Assembly (NCBI GenBank): GCA_039811185.1
Contig: JBDHYF010000009.1
Span: 1-64,000, forward strand
Direction of reading: 5' to 3'
Length of the DNA stretch: 64,000 nt
Origin: JAEZDR01 sp039811185
GTDB lineage: Bacteria; Bacteroidota; Bacteroidia; Chitinophagales; Chitinophagaceae
Each line of letters starts with the position of its first letter. Within the stretch, counting starts at the first letter, position 1. Positions 1 through 9,178 of the stretch are shown here, in pieces. Made by a program: the position numbers and the translations under genes. Below the pieces are notes generated by a model. It made no database searches, had not been told where the DNA came from, and saw nothing but the letters and a program-made list of their open reading frames with translations.

Positions 1-74
1 ATTACTACATTTTAAAAATAAACGCCGGAGGAAAGCAGCAAACCATCAGCGGAAGTGTTACGGTGCTGAAGTGA
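1..74 (+). CDS. C-terminal end of an unidentified protein (partial)
   Basis: An open frame enters from the left edge and stops at TGA 72-74. The visible residues end in INAGGKQQTISGSVTVLK. The alternating polar and hydrophobic pattern suggests a beta-strand end, as in many exported Bacteroidota proteins, but 23 residues are too few to name a family. The frame stops eight bases before the convergent ribD stop. The call rests only on the open frame and this tight convergent packing. Confidence 0.4.
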   Translation, partial: YYILKINAGGKQQTISGSVTVLK

Positions 75-82
75 GGGTGCTC

Positions 83-1132
83 TCAACAAAAGGGATCAGC
101 GGACCGAAAAACAGAAATTTCATTGTCTTCGATGGAAAAATTATCCATCACAACGGCCGCCTTTAATACGGGAGCACGAACGCCTTCCTTCGCCGTTAAT
201 TTTGTATTTGAAATACACACTGCCTCATTCCAACGGTGGGCTATAAAACGTTCCAGGGTGAAGGCGCCTCCTTCCACCAAAACGGAAACAATATTGTTAG
301 CATAGCAATATTCATCTATGGTAAGCTGTGCTTCATCCCTCATTAAAACATAGGTCAGATTATCGAATCTACCTTCTTTCGTGCGATTAAAGATGACGAT
401 CTTTCCATCCTCACGGAACACCTTTTTGTTTAACGGCACGCGCAGCTTCGGATCGATGATCAGAATAATCGGCGACGGGCCAAAGTAAAGCCTGTTGGTG
501 AGCAGCGGGTCGTCCTGCATCACCGTATTTGCACCAACGAGGATAGCCATTTGAGAAGCGCGCATTTTATGTACCATGCGGTTTGCCACTTCGTTGGAGA
601 TGTGGAGACGTTTGCTATGCATATTGTCCAAAAAACCATCGGCAGTCTGCGCCCACTTTAGCAATAACCAGGGCTTTTTAGCTTCATGAAAGAAGAAGAA
701 CCGGCGGTTTAAATATCGACATTGCTCTTCCAACACGCCGCAAATCACTTCTATTCCGGCTGCCTGCAACTTTTCTATTCCTTTACCATTTACCGCACTG
801 AATGGATCTCGGCTTCCAATCACCACTTTTTGAATACCACTGCTGATCACAAAATCCGCACAGGGAGGCGTTTTGCCGTGGTGCGCACAGGGTTCGAGCG
901 AAACGTACAAGACTGATTTTGCAATGAGCGGAATATCTTCTTCTACAACGCTCTCAATACAATTTACCTCTGCATGTGGTCCGCCGTAGATGCGATGATA
1001 GCCTTCGCCAATTATCTTGTTTTTGTAAACAAGCACTGCTCCTACCATTGGGTTACCGGCCACATACGGCCGACCGAGTGCCGCAAGCTGAAGGCATCGC
1101 ATCATAAAAAACGTATCGGTATATTGAGGCAT
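83..1132 (-). CDS. ribD: Bifunctional riboflavin biosynthesis deaminase/reductase RibD
   Basis: Catalyses two cytoplasmic steps of riboflavin synthesis: deamination of the pyrimidine made from GTP and NADPH-dependent reduction of its ribosyl side chain. The N-terminal half has the zinc deaminase signature, with HAEVNC followed by EPCAHHGKTPPC giving the catalytic His/Glu and the Cys ligands. The C-terminal half is the reductase domain with the typical LVEGGAF segment. The start was placed at ATG 1132 (MPQYTDTFF). A longer open frame continues upstream, but its extra 76 residues overlap prmC antisense and look non-coding. The resulting 349 residues fit the family. It diverges from prmC across only 35 bp, so the two promoters must be packed back to back. 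Confidence 0.95.
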   Translation of the reverse strand: MPQYTDTFFMMRCLQLAALGRPYVAGNPMVGAVLVYKNKIIGEGYHRIYGGPHAEVNCIESVVEEDIPLIAKSVLYVSLEPCAHHGKTPPCADFVISSGIQKVVIGSRDPFSAVNGKGIEKLQAAGIEVICGVLEEQCRYLNRRFFFFHEAKKPWLLLKWAQTADGFLDNMHSKRLHISNEVANRMVHKMRASQMAILVGANTVMQDDPLLTNRLYFGPSPIILIIDPKLRVPLNKKVFREDGKIVIFNRTKEGRFDNLTYVLMRDEAQLTIDEYCYANNIVSVLVEGGAFTLERFIAHRWNEAVCISNTKLTAKEGVRAPVLKAAVVMDNFSIEDNEISVFRSADPFC

Positions 1133-1167
1133 GTCGGCAAATTTCTTAAATAAATTATTATTGCACA

Positions 1168-2034
1168 ATGACAGTTGAGGGCGCCATAAAAAATTTAAAA
1201 AAGAAGTTAGAGCATCTCTATCCCGGCGATGAGGCGCTTGCCATTGCAAAGATGGCGGTGGGCGAAACTTGCCACATCCCCAAATGGCAACTGGCGTTAC
1301 AGGGAAAGTCCGCGCTTTCAGAAGCCGCCGTGGCAGAGCTTCAGGCAATAGAAGCTGCATTAATGCAGGCGCAGCCCGTGCAGTATGTGCTTAAGAAAAC
1401 ATGGTTTTATGGCGACGAATGGAAAGTGAATCCTCATGTTCTGATCCCTCGCCCAGAAACAGAAGAGCTTGTTCAACGGGTGCTTTCAGATATGAATCAT
1501 CACAAAGACAATCTTCCCCATCCGCTCGTTTGTGACATCGGAACGGGAAGCGGCTGTATTGCCATCAGCATTAAAAAAAATTTCCCCCAGGCCGATGTAT
1601 ATGCGATAGATGTTTCGGAAGATGCGCTGAATGTAGCGATGGAAAACGCCACTAACCTGAAAGCGGCAGTGAACTTTGTCCAGTTAAATTTTCTTGATGC
1701 TTCGAAGTGGATGGCGTTGGCGCGCTTTCATTACATTGTAAGCAATCCCCCATACGTGCTGCGAACAGAGATGACGTCGATGCACGCAAACGTTTTACAG
1801 TTCGAACCCCATCTTGCGCTGTTTGTGGAAGATGATGATCCACTTCTTTTCTACCGCGCAATTGCCATTTTTGGCGAACAGCATTTAAAACCCGGTGGAA
1901 AAATTTTTGTGGAAGTTAACGCGGCTTATGGTCGGCAGACTGCCGAACTTTTTGCCTCCCACGCCTATAAAGAAGTAGCTGTATTGCAGGATATGCAGGG
2001 AAGAGACCGGTTTGTAACCGCTACCTTAGGTTAA
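1168..2034 (+). CDS. prmC: Release factor glutamine methyltransferase PrmC (HemK)
   Basis: Uses S-adenosylmethionine to methylate the glutamine of the GGQ motif in peptide-chain release factors, which raises termination efficiency. The protein has 288 residues, normal for the family. An N-terminal helical region (about 1-85) precedes a Rossmann methyltransferase domain with the SAM loop DIGTGSGCI and the diagnostic catalytic motif NPPYV. It is transcribed away from ribD and converges on the histidine kinase at 2042 with a gap of only a few bases. A TATTATTG string at 1156-1163 just before the ATG is close to the Bacteroidota -7 box, so the mRNA may have a very short leader. Confidence 0.95.
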   Translation: MTVEGAIKNLKKKLEHLYPGDEALAIAKMAVGETCHIPKWQLALQGKSALSEAAVAELQAIEAALMQAQPVQYVLKKTWFYGDEWKVNPHVLIPRPETEELVQRVLSDMNHHKDNLPHPLVCDIGTGSGCIAISIKKNFPQADVYAIDVSEDALNVAMENATNLKAAVNFVQLNFLDASKWMALARFHYIVSNPPYVLRTEMTSMHANVLQFEPHLALFVEDDDPLLFYRAIAIFGEQHLKPGGKIFVEVNAAYGRQTAELFASHAYKEVAVLQDMQGRDRFVTATLG

Positions 2035-2041
2035 CAAAAAA

Positions 2042-3193
2042 TCATTTTTCAAGTACAATCCGGAAAGTAGTGCCTTGCCCAATCTCGGAATGTTTTACGA
2101 AAATATTGCCCTGATGATATTCATGAATGATGCGTTTGGTAAGCGTTAAGCCGAGGCCCCATCCACGCTTTTTTGTAGTGAACCCGGGCGCAAAAACCTT
2201 ACTTAAATTGGCTTTAGAAATGCCTTTACCCGTGTCTGAAACATCGATGATTACCTGCTTCGGGCGATCGTAAATGTCGATGGTGATGCTACCTTTTCCT
2301 TCCATCGCATCGAGCGCATTCTTCAAAAGATTTTCCATCACCCAATCGAATAATGGCGGCGAAATCAGTGCAATTACGGCTGAGTTTCCGCTGTTGCGTA
2401 TAGAAAACCCAACCATCTTGCCGGCGCGCTTCTTAACATAATCTACCATGTTTTCGATCTGCTGCACCACGTCGGTTTCCTCCAGTTTCGGCTTCGATCC
2501 AATTTTTCCGAACCGGTCCGAAACCAACTGCAACCGTTGAAGGTCTTTTTGCATCTCAACCGCAATATGCGCCCCTTCTTTATTGTCTTTCAACATCTCT
2601 ATCCATCCCTCTAAACTCGTGAGCGGGGTTCCCAGCTGATGCGCCGTTTCTTTTGCCATTCCTGCCCATATCTGGTTTTGCGACGAGCGGTGCGACATCC
2701 GCAGAAAACTGAAAGTAATCACAATAAAAAGTCCAACAACCACCAACTGAATAATCGGATAATAACGCACCTCCTTTTGCAACCGGCTTTCGCCAAAATA
2801 GTACTTGTTGGCAATGTACGGATCGCGGTTTAACACAAGCACAACGGGGGCATGCAATGCTTTGAATTCCGATAGTTTGCGCGTTAAAAAATGTCCATCC
2901 CGCTCAATCTGCCTAACGTCGATATTGCGGTAGTTGGTGATGCTGTCTGCTTCGTTGGTTTCAATAATAGGGATATCGTTGTTTTCGGCAATCAGTTTCG
3001 AGGCAAGCGTAATGTTTGCTGTGTCGGTTGTGTTTAGCAATGTTTGTTGTGCTTCTATCCAGGCCTCCACCTTCCGCACTTCCTCTTTAGCGATTTTTGA
3101 AGCGAGATAGTTTGAATAAAATATTGTTCCGGTAACAATAGCAATTGCAATCAAAGCAAACAACGTTCGCCAATTTAGCCAGGAGCCGATCAT
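2042..3193 (-). CDS. Membrane sensor histidine kinase
   Basis: Two-component sensor kinase of the inner membrane. Numbering from the chosen start, residues 10-28 and about 146-165 are membrane segments flanking a periplasmic sensor region of about 115 residues with no recognised family. The HisKA box is TAHQLGTPL with phospho-acceptor H185. The ATPase domain has ENLLKNALD (287-295), DVSDTGKGI (317-325) and RGWGLGLTL (343-351). The frame could start 18 codons earlier at 3247, but those codons lie inside a strong terminator hairpin (3212-3245), so ATG 3193 is preferred, giving 383 residues. No response regulator is adjacent; the partner is unknown. Confidence 0.85.
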   Translation of the reverse strand: MIGSWLNWRTLFALIAIAIVTGTIFYSNYLASKIAKEEVRKVEAWIEAQQTLLNTTDTANITLASKLIAENNDIPIIETNEADSITNYRNIDVRQIERDGHFLTRKLSEFKALHAPVVLVLNRDPYIANKYYFGESRLQKEVRYYPIIQLVVVGLFIVITFSFLRMSHRSSQNQIWAGMAKETAHQLGTPLTSLEGWIEMLKDNKEGAHIAVEMQKDLQRLQLVSDRFGKIGSKPKLEETDVVQQIENMVDYVKKRAGKMVGFSIRNSGNSAVIALISPPLFDWVMENLLKNALDAMEGKGSITIDIYDRPKQVIIDVSDTGKGISKANLSKVFAPGFTTKKRGWGLGLTLTKRIIHEYHQGNIFVKHSEIGQGTTFRIVLEK

Positions 3194-3211
3194 GAAATAA
3201 ATGTAGCGTTT

Positions 3212-3245
3212 AAAAAACGAAAGTCCTTTATAAAAAAGGACTTTC
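3212..3245 (-). terminator. Rho-independent terminator of the 3269-4249 gene
   Basis: Plus-strand bases 3219-3245 form a perfect 11-bp inverted repeat (arms GAAAGTCCTTT and AAAGGACTTTC on the - strand, 5-nt loop). On the - strand it is followed by G and six T. It lies 24 bp after the stop of the coiled-coil protein gene and before the kinase gene. Confidence 0.8.
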
Positions 3246-3268
3246 AAAAAACGATGTTGCAGAAGTGC

Positions 3269-4249
3269 TTATCCAAACAATCCACCTTTTTTCAGGGCGC
3301 GTACTCCCTCGCCTATTTTGAAGCCGTTGTGATACACTTCTATCCGGTAGCTGCCGGTTTCATAAGGCGCTTCCTGCTTCCAGTCGAAACTGACAGGCGT
3401 GCGCTTGCCCTGCTCATAATTTACCAGCACTTTGGCGGTGAAAACTTTTTCACCATCATCGCGGGTATGAAAGGTGCCGCTCGATGAAGGGATGGACACG
3501 ATATTACCCGCCGGGTTAATGATGACCACATAAATTTCTTTTGTGCCGGAAGCGGCAATGCGGTTTTCGTCAATGTCGAAACTGATCCGCAGCAAATCGG
3601 CCCTGCGTGCGGTTTCTGTAGCTTTTTCACGACCGCTGTTCTTTACCGTGATGGCGGTGATATCTACATTGGAAACATGAAAGGTAGAGCCAATTTCTTC
3701 GAGGTTGGATTTTTCGGAGCGCGTGGTGTAGAGGTCGCGCTGTAAGTTTTCTTTAATGCTTGCCAGTGTATCTCTTTCGCTTTTCAGTTTGTTGTTAGAT
3801 TGTGTAAGCGAGGCGTTTTCTTCTTTCAAGATTTCAATCTGTGAAAACAAATCATTCACCTTCGATTTGTATTCTTCAATAAGTTTGTTCAGCTTAGAAA
3901 TGTTGGCGTTTTTCGATTTCAATGTAGCGGCAATTTCATCTTTCAGCTTTGAAATTTCGCCCTGTCTTTCGGCCAGCTCGCCGGTGAGTTGGGTATTGCT
4001 TCCGGTAAGCGAATCCATGCGAAGCCGTGCAACTTCATAATCGGCCACCAATGCATTGCGGGCCGAATCGATGTTGGTGTACTGCGTTTGCAATTGTTCG
4101 TATTCCTGCCGCGATTTGTTTTTATCGTAAATGATGTACCCCCACGTGGCAAGGAGCGCTACGGTTAAAATGCCGAGAATAAGTTTTTTATTGTTTCCGC
4201 CCAAGCCTGAACTATTAGCGGAAGAAGTTGAATAGTTACCAGTGTTCAT
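3269..4249 (-). CDS. Membrane-anchored coiled-coil protein of unknown function
   Basis: 326 residues. The N-terminal 22 are Ser/Asn/Gly-rich, followed by one hydrophobic segment (about 24-42, LILGILTVALLATWGYIIY), so the rest probably faces the periplasm. Residues about 48-185 are a long charged heptad-rich stretch typical of a coiled coil. The remainder (about 190-315) looks like a beta-rich domain. Similar proteins are often annotated as SMC-like or hypothetical in Bacteroidota; the SMC label reflects only the coiled coil. A structural or envelope-spanning role is an inference. The gene stands alone and is closed by the terminator at 3212-3245. Confidence 0.7.
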   Translation of the reverse strand: MNTGNYSTSSANSSGLGGNNKKLILGILTVALLATWGYIIYDKNKSRQEYEQLQTQYTNIDSARNALVADYEVARLRMDSLTGSNTQLTGELAERQGEISKLKDEIAATLKSKNANISKLNKLIEEYKSKVNDLFSQIEILKEENASLTQSNNKLKSERDTLASIKENLQRDLYTTRSEKSNLEEIGSTFHVSNVDITAITVKNSGREKATETARRADLLRISFDIDENRIAASGTKEIYVVIINPAGNIVSIPSSSGTFHTRDDGEKVFTAKVLVNYEQGKRTPVSFDWKQEAPYETGSYRIEVYHNGFKIGEGVRALKKGGLFG

Positions 4250-4412
4250 TTAAATGAGGTTTTTAGGTTTTTGAACAGCGTATTGTATTTGGGTTGACAA
4301 AAGGCTGTCAAAGTGCCAAAAATATGCCACATTCAATTGAATTGGCGCCAACGGCCTGTTGCAAAATAATTTTTCATCTCGTTAAGAAATTGCCCTTGCC
4401 CGCTGCGCTGCG

Positions 4413-4439
4413 TTTGAGGCATCTGCGCCTTTATATTTG
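4413..4439 (+). promoter_or_regulatory. Candidate promoter of holA
   Basis: TATATTTG at 4432-4439 is an exact match to the Bacteroidota -7 consensus TAnnTTTG. A TTTG lies upstream at 4413-4416, with spacing slightly shorter than usual. Transcription would begin close to the ATG at 4444, implying a leaderless or nearly leaderless mRNA. Confidence 0.5.
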
Positions 4440-4443
4440 CAGC

Positions 4444-5442
4444 ATGTCGGCAGAAAAAATTTTGGGATCGCTTGAGGCAAAAAAATACAGCAGTGTGTAT
4501 TGGCTGGAAGGCGAAGAACCCTACTATATTGATAAGGTTATTTCCTTTGCGGAACACAAAATTTTAACCGCATCGGAAGCAGAATTTAACCTTACGGTTT
4601 TTTACGGTCGGGATACGGATTGCGAACAAATCATCAATGCCTGTCGCCGCTATCCGATGTTTTCTGAAAAACAGGTGGTGATTGTTAAAGAAGCACAGTT
4701 TCTGAAAAATGCCGAAAAGCTGGAAAGCTATGTGTTGAACCCACTGCCGTCAACGATGTTGTTTGTTGGATATAAGGATAAAAAACTCGACGGCCGCTCG
4801 AAGATGGCGAAGCTGCTGAAAGACAAATGTGTTTACCTGCAAACAAAGAAGATGTACGACAGTCAGTTGCCCGAATGGACGAGTGCGTTGATAAAAGAAA
4901 AGGGACTTACCGTGCAACCGAAAGCACTGATGTTGCTGATAGAACATGTGGGGAACGACCTGAGCCGGCTCGACAACGAAATAAACAAGCTTGCCATCAA
5001 TATAAAAGAGGGAAAGCCGATTTCCGACGATGATATTGAGAACTACATCGGCATCAGTAAGGAGCACAATGTGTTTGAGTTGCAGGATGCCATTGCGGAA
5101 AAGAATTTTGCAAAAGCGCTAAAAATCATTTTGTACTTCGAGCAAAATCCAAAGTCGGCCTCCATTCATCAAATTCTTCCGATGTTATACAGCTACTTCA
5201 GCAAAATTTATCTGCTGTTCGATCCGAATGTAAACGCTCAAAAGCAGGCCGCAAGCATGTTCTACAACAATCCGTACAAAGTAAAATCGGCTTTACAATG
5301 CCGTGATATTTTTGGATTGAAGGGAGTGGAAACCTGTTTGTTGTTGCTGCATCAATACAATCTGAAGAGTGTGGGCGTCAACAATTCGGGCAGCAACGAT
5401 GCGGCACTGTTAAAGGAGATGGCTGTAAAAATGATGATCTGA
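4444..5442 (+). CDS. holA: DNA polymerase III delta subunit (clamp loader)
   Basis: Delta subunit of the replicative clamp loader, which opens the beta sliding clamp. The start MSAEKILGSL was chosen because a perfect -7 box ends five bases upstream; the open frame 50 codons longer has no coding character. At 332 residues it matches the family. Family segments are visible, such as YWLEGEEPYYID near the N-terminus, a KLDGRSK stretch in domain I, and LSRLDNEINKLAI followed by NVFELQDAIAEKN. It ends one base before the convergent dacB stop, with no terminator between them. Confidence 0.9.
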   Translation: MSAEKILGSLEAKKYSSVYWLEGEEPYYIDKVISFAEHKILTASEAEFNLTVFYGRDTDCEQIINACRRYPMFSEKQVVIVKEAQFLKNAEKLESYVLNPLPSTMLFVGYKDKKLDGRSKMAKLLKDKCVYLQTKKMYDSQLPEWTSALIKEKGLTVQPKALMLLIEHVGNDLSRLDNEINKLAINIKEGKPISDDDIENYIGISKEHNVFELQDAIAEKNFAKALKIILYFEQNPKSASIHQILPMLYSYFSKIYLLFDPNVNAQKQAASMFYNNPYKVKSALQCRDIFGLKGVETCLLLLHQYNLKSVGVNNSGSNDAALLKEMAVKMMI

Positions 5443-6831
5443 TCACTTCTTCAGCTCATCGAGCACCTTATACATTTTCTGCGTTACGCCCGCCGAGCTA
5501 CCATTGAAGCCATTTACGATTATTGCAAACACATATTCTTTGCCGTCGCTGCCTTTGTTATAGCCTGCAAACGACTTTGTTCCAGAAAGGGTGCCACTCT
5601 TCATTTTAATACCATTGAGCAGTGGAAAGCCTGACAAAAAAAGTGGATACCAGGTTTGCTTTCTAGCATATATCAAACCCGATGTAAGCGCGCTAACGGG
5701 CAACCGGTTTTGTGGCGATAATCCGCTGCCATCCGAGAGCTTCAGTGCGTTTTTCGGAATTCCTTTCGATTGCCAAAACTGCTTCAGGATGTCTACACCC
5801 GCCGCTGTTTCGGCAAAGCCGTTTTTCTCCAGTGCAAAAGTTTTTATGAACGCTTCTCCATACAGGTTCACACTTTTATTCAGGAACCAGTAAACCTGTT
5901 CGCTCAGCGCCGGGCTTTGGTAGCTGAACATAGCTGTAAGCTGTTTCGGAAAAGAGTCCAATATCTGCGCCTGCTCGCGGATATAGATATTTTGCTTACG
6001 TAAAAAATCTTCCACCTGCTTCACGGCGTTATACACGGGCATTGAAACAGAGCCTGAAATTTTAAAGCGGCTGCCGGCAGGTACCGTTCCCTTAATCCAT
6101 CCTTTCTGGCTGTATGGAGCCAGGTAAATAATAGAGCGGTCGCCGGAGCCCTCCGGTCCTGCAACGAGTTCAGACTCCAATTCCACATCGTGCAGATAAG
6201 GTTCGGTTTTTATCATTTTCACCTTTGCGTTTTCCTTTCCCGGATTCAGATACAAATCGTATTGATTTTCGTTCCAGTTTAAGGCGGCAGCGCCGGCGCC
6301 ATAATAATTTCCCATGTCATCCCAAGTCCATCCCTGCGGAATAATCTGGCTGTCCCATCCGTCATTGATAGCAACGATGCTTCCGTTGATTCGCTCAATG
6401 CCATTTTGTTTCAGAAAAAATAAAAGGCTGTCGGCAAAAGCCGTTGCGGGCTGTTGTTTATAACGCCAGCTTGCAAGCGAAGGGTCGCCGCTGCCTTGAA
6501 TGTAGATGTTGCCGTTAAGTGTATTTCCGGATTTTGTTCCGCTGTAATAAACCTTGGTTGGGTAGCGATAGCTTTCGCCAAGCAGTTCGAAAGCGGCGGC
6601 GGCGGTGAGTAGTTTCTGACTGCTTGCGGGCACGAGTGCAAGGCTTTTATTGAACGCGAATACTTCGTTACCGTTTTCGGCGTTGAGCACAATAAATCCG
6701 ATGGATGCATAGCTAAGCTGGCTGTCGTTTGTAAACTTGTTGAATGCAGTGGCGATGCGTTTTTCGATGCTTTGAGAAGTACCACTAAGCGAAAAGCCAG
6801 AGAGGAGCAGGAGGAAGATGATGCGCTTCAT
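5443..6831 (-). CDS. dacB: D-alanyl-D-alanine carboxypeptidase/endopeptidase (PBP4 family, S13)
   Basis: Periplasmic penicillin-binding protein that trims or cleaves peptidoglycan cross-links. The 462-residue protein starts with a signal peptide (IIFLLLLSGFSLSGTSQ). The three serine beta-lactam motifs are present: SSQK with nucleophile S70, SVN in FLNKSVNLYGEA, and KSG in IKMKSGTLSGT. The long insert between the first two motifs is typical of S13 enzymes. It lies 9 bp downstream of the PAS kinase gene on the same strand, so the two are probably cotranscribed, which might couple the kinase to cell-wall status (inference). Confidence 0.93.
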   Translation of the reverse strand: MKRIIFLLLLSGFSLSGTSQSIEKRIATAFNKFTNDSQLSYASIGFIVLNAENGNEVFAFNKSLALVPASSQKLLTAAAAFELLGESYRYPTKVYYSGTKSGNTLNGNIYIQGSGDPSLASWRYKQQPATAFADSLLFFLKQNGIERINGSIVAINDGWDSQIIPQGWTWDDMGNYYGAGAAALNWNENQYDLYLNPGKENAKVKMIKTEPYLHDVELESELVAGPEGSGDRSIIYLAPYSQKGWIKGTVPAGSRFKISGSVSMPVYNAVKQVEDFLRKQNIYIREQAQILDSFPKQLTAMFSYQSPALSEQVYWFLNKSVNLYGEAFIKTFALEKNGFAETAAGVDILKQFWQSKGIPKNALKLSDGSGLSPQNRLPVSALTSGLIYARKQTWYPLFLSGFPLLNGIKMKSGTLSGTKSFAGYNKGSDGKEYVFAIIVNGFNGSSAGVTQKMYKVLDELKK

Positions 6832-6840
6832 TGCCGCAAG

Positions 6841-9066
6841 CTAATTCAGCGGCAGCTGAATACAAAATGTTGAGCCTTTTCCCGGCTTGCTGTGAACCGT
6901 AATGCTGCCCTTGTGCTGTTCCACTATCTGTTGAGAAATGTATAAGCCGAGGCCAAGCCCCTGATACTGCGCCGACGATACATTGGCGCGATAAAAGCGG
7001 CTGAACAGCCCACGCATATCGCTTTCGGAAATGCCTATGCCTTCATCGTGCACACAGATGCACGCATAATCCTGTTCTTTCCTAACCACTACCCTAACAT
7101 CGGCCTCCGAATACTTTAAGGCATTGCTTAACAGGTTGCATAACACCTGATCCAGTTTATCTCTGTCGCCTTCAATCTGTGGCTGGTCTTTGTATTTTGC
7201 AACGATAGTTCGCTGCGGCCATTGTTTTTTTATGCTTTCTACACATTCCTCCACCCATACCACACAGTCGATTTCCGACCGGTCGTATTTAATTTGACCG
7301 GAATTAATGTGTGATAGGTCGAGCAGTTCGGCAACCAATCTTTCCAGCTTAACCACATTTGCGTTTGCTTTTCTGATAAACAAACTGCTTTCATCATCGC
7401 TCCGAATATTCCGTTCTGCAAGCTGCAAATAAGCCTTCACCCCGGTTAACGGCGTTTTTAGCTCGTGGCTTGCAATGGAAATAAATTCATCCTTAAACGC
7501 ATTCAGCTTTTTCAGGTGTTCCTGTTCTTCAATCGACTTTTTTAAAGCTGTAAAATCGCGCACCGTCACCACAAGGTTTTCATCGAGTGGCGATGCAGTA
7601 ATTTCGTACCAGCCGCATAAACCATCGGCATCGTAAAACAGCTTTACGTTGGCTGTTGTTTTGCTGGCAAGTGTTTGCTTCAGCACCTCTAAAACTTCTG
7701 TGTTCCTATAGCCGGGCAACAACTGACTTACCAACAGCTTTTCAATATTTTTTCGGGTAGAACTGAAATGGCGATAGACCGTTTTATTGGTTAGCACAAT
7801 CTGGAAATCGCTCAAACCCGTATCGTCGAAAACGGGCTTAATCAGCGCAATTCCAACCTTCACACTGTTAATGATTTTCTGTAGCAGCTTTGCTGATTCT
7901 TCCAGCCGGTGCTTGCTTTTTATTGCATCTGAAATATCGGAATAGACGGCGACAATACAATCGTCCGTAAACCGGCGAACCGCCACTTTAAACCAGCGCG
8001 GCTGTTTCAGAAAAACATTTTTAAAAATCGATTCATAGTCGGTTCCGGTTTCCGCCACTTCCACAAAATTTTTAAACAGCGTATCCTTCAGATAAGGATA
8101 TAGCTGCAACAGATAGCGTCCAATGTGGTCGGTTCTATCGCCCGACAACAAATCGTAAAAACGCTGATTGGTTTTGATGTAAACGAAGTCAACAATCTCT
8201 TCATTATGGTCGCGAATGGCTTTCATGGCAGCGATGCCCTCAAAGGAGGCATCAAGAATACTGTTTAGCTGGTTTGCCTGGAGTTTAATGGTTTCTTCAT
8301 AGCCTTTTGTTTGGCTGATGTCGGTTAAGTTCACCACTAGTCCATCGCCCAGCTTCGAGAGCGACATCAACACCCAAACACGACGTCCGCCCACATCTGC
8401 TTCTATCTCACGCCGTGAAGGCAATCCGTAGTCTACGGTTCGTTTAAACATTTCGAAAAAGCCCGTGTATAGAAATGTAGGATCGGCTTCCGACAAGGTT
8501 TTACCGGCAGCATCAACCGGCAGGTTGAGTTTACGCCGTGCTGCTTCATTGCAATGCGTAATGAGAAAATCAACAATAAAACGATCGTCGTCTCGTACGG
8601 CTGTCAGCGCTGCAATTCCATTGAGCGAATTATTCAAAATTTCATTAAAGCCAATGGCTTCGGCATTCTTCTGCTGCGTAAGAAAATAATCGGCTGTGCG
8701 GTCGCTCACAACGTTCAGTACGCCACCTTTCACCTTCGTTCTTCTTACGCTGATATATTTGCCTTCTTCCGGATAATACCTGCTGTGTTCAACAAGCTGC
8801 CCCTTTTCCATTACTTCGAGGCACTGCCGGAAAGCGATTGTCTTCACCTCGTCGGAAAACCGTTCAAGTTGGAGAATGCAACATCCCACCACTTCCACTG
8901 AAGGTGCGCCAAAGCATTTTTCGGCAGCCGAATTGCAGAACATCACTCTGAAGTCACAGATTTCCTGATCCCGGTATTCAGGAATTAAATAAAATACAGC
9001 ATCAGGATGGTAATTGAACAAATCAGCGACTTCATCGGCACCCATTTTTGTATTCGATACCATCAT
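6841..9066 (-). CDS. Cytoplasmic multi-PAS sensor histidine kinase
   Basis: 741 residues with no membrane segment. Four PAS-like sensor segments are stacked (about 13-130, 140-255, 265-385 and 390-505), followed by a HisKA box ASHELKTPLTG with H534. The ATPase domain has NLLSNALKYS, HDEGIGI and GLGLGLYI. It is a soluble kinase sensing internal or diffusible cues; the ligand cannot be read from sequence. Several in-frame ATG codons near the start (MMV, MGADEV) leave the exact start uncertain by a few residues. It diverges from priA across 112 bp and leads into dacB. Confidence 0.88.
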   Translation of the reverse strand: MMVSNTKMGADEVADLFNYHPDAVFYLIPEYRDQEICDFRVMFCNSAAEKCFGAPSVEVVGCCILQLERFSDEVKTIAFRQCLEVMEKGQLVEHSRYYPEEGKYISVRRTKVKGGVLNVVSDRTADYFLTQQKNAEAIGFNEILNNSLNGIAALTAVRDDDRFIVDFLITHCNEAARRKLNLPVDAAGKTLSEADPTFLYTGFFEMFKRTVDYGLPSRREIEADVGGRRVWVLMSLSKLGDGLVVNLTDISQTKGYEETIKLQANQLNSILDASFEGIAAMKAIRDHNEEIVDFVYIKTNQRFYDLLSGDRTDHIGRYLLQLYPYLKDTLFKNFVEVAETGTDYESIFKNVFLKQPRWFKVAVRRFTDDCIVAVYSDISDAIKSKHRLEESAKLLQKIINSVKVGIALIKPVFDDTGLSDFQIVLTNKTVYRHFSSTRKNIEKLLVSQLLPGYRNTEVLEVLKQTLASKTTANVKLFYDADGLCGWYEITASPLDENLVVTVRDFTALKKSIEEQEHLKKLNAFKDEFISIASHELKTPLTGVKAYLQLAERNIRSDDESSLFIRKANANVVKLERLVAELLDLSHINSGQIKYDRSEIDCVVWVEECVESIKKQWPQRTIVAKYKDQPQIEGDRDKLDQVLCNLLSNALKYSEADVRVVVRKEQDYACICVHDEGIGISESDMRGLFSRFYRANVSSAQYQGLGLGLYISQQIVEQHKGSITVHSKPGKGSTFCIQLPLN

Positions 9067-9178
9067 ACAGCATATTTTTCGGCCGGAGGCTCGTTCTGCT
9101 AATTTAAAGGAATCGATGACAAACCACCGAAAATTAATTTCGGCAGCGACGCATGAATAATTTCTATTTTAGCAGCGA

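Noticed and set aside
1133..1360. 76-residue N-terminal extension of RibD
   Set aside because: Overlaps prmC on the other strand and lacks family similarity; the family start fits ATG 1132.
4294..4443. 50-residue N-terminal extension of HolA
   Set aside because: Contains the exact -7 promoter box and no family similarity.
9127..9143. CCGAAA-ATTAA-TTTCGG inverted repeat between the PAS kinase and priA
   Set aside because: A single 6-bp-arm palindrome with no second copy found; cannot be called an operator.
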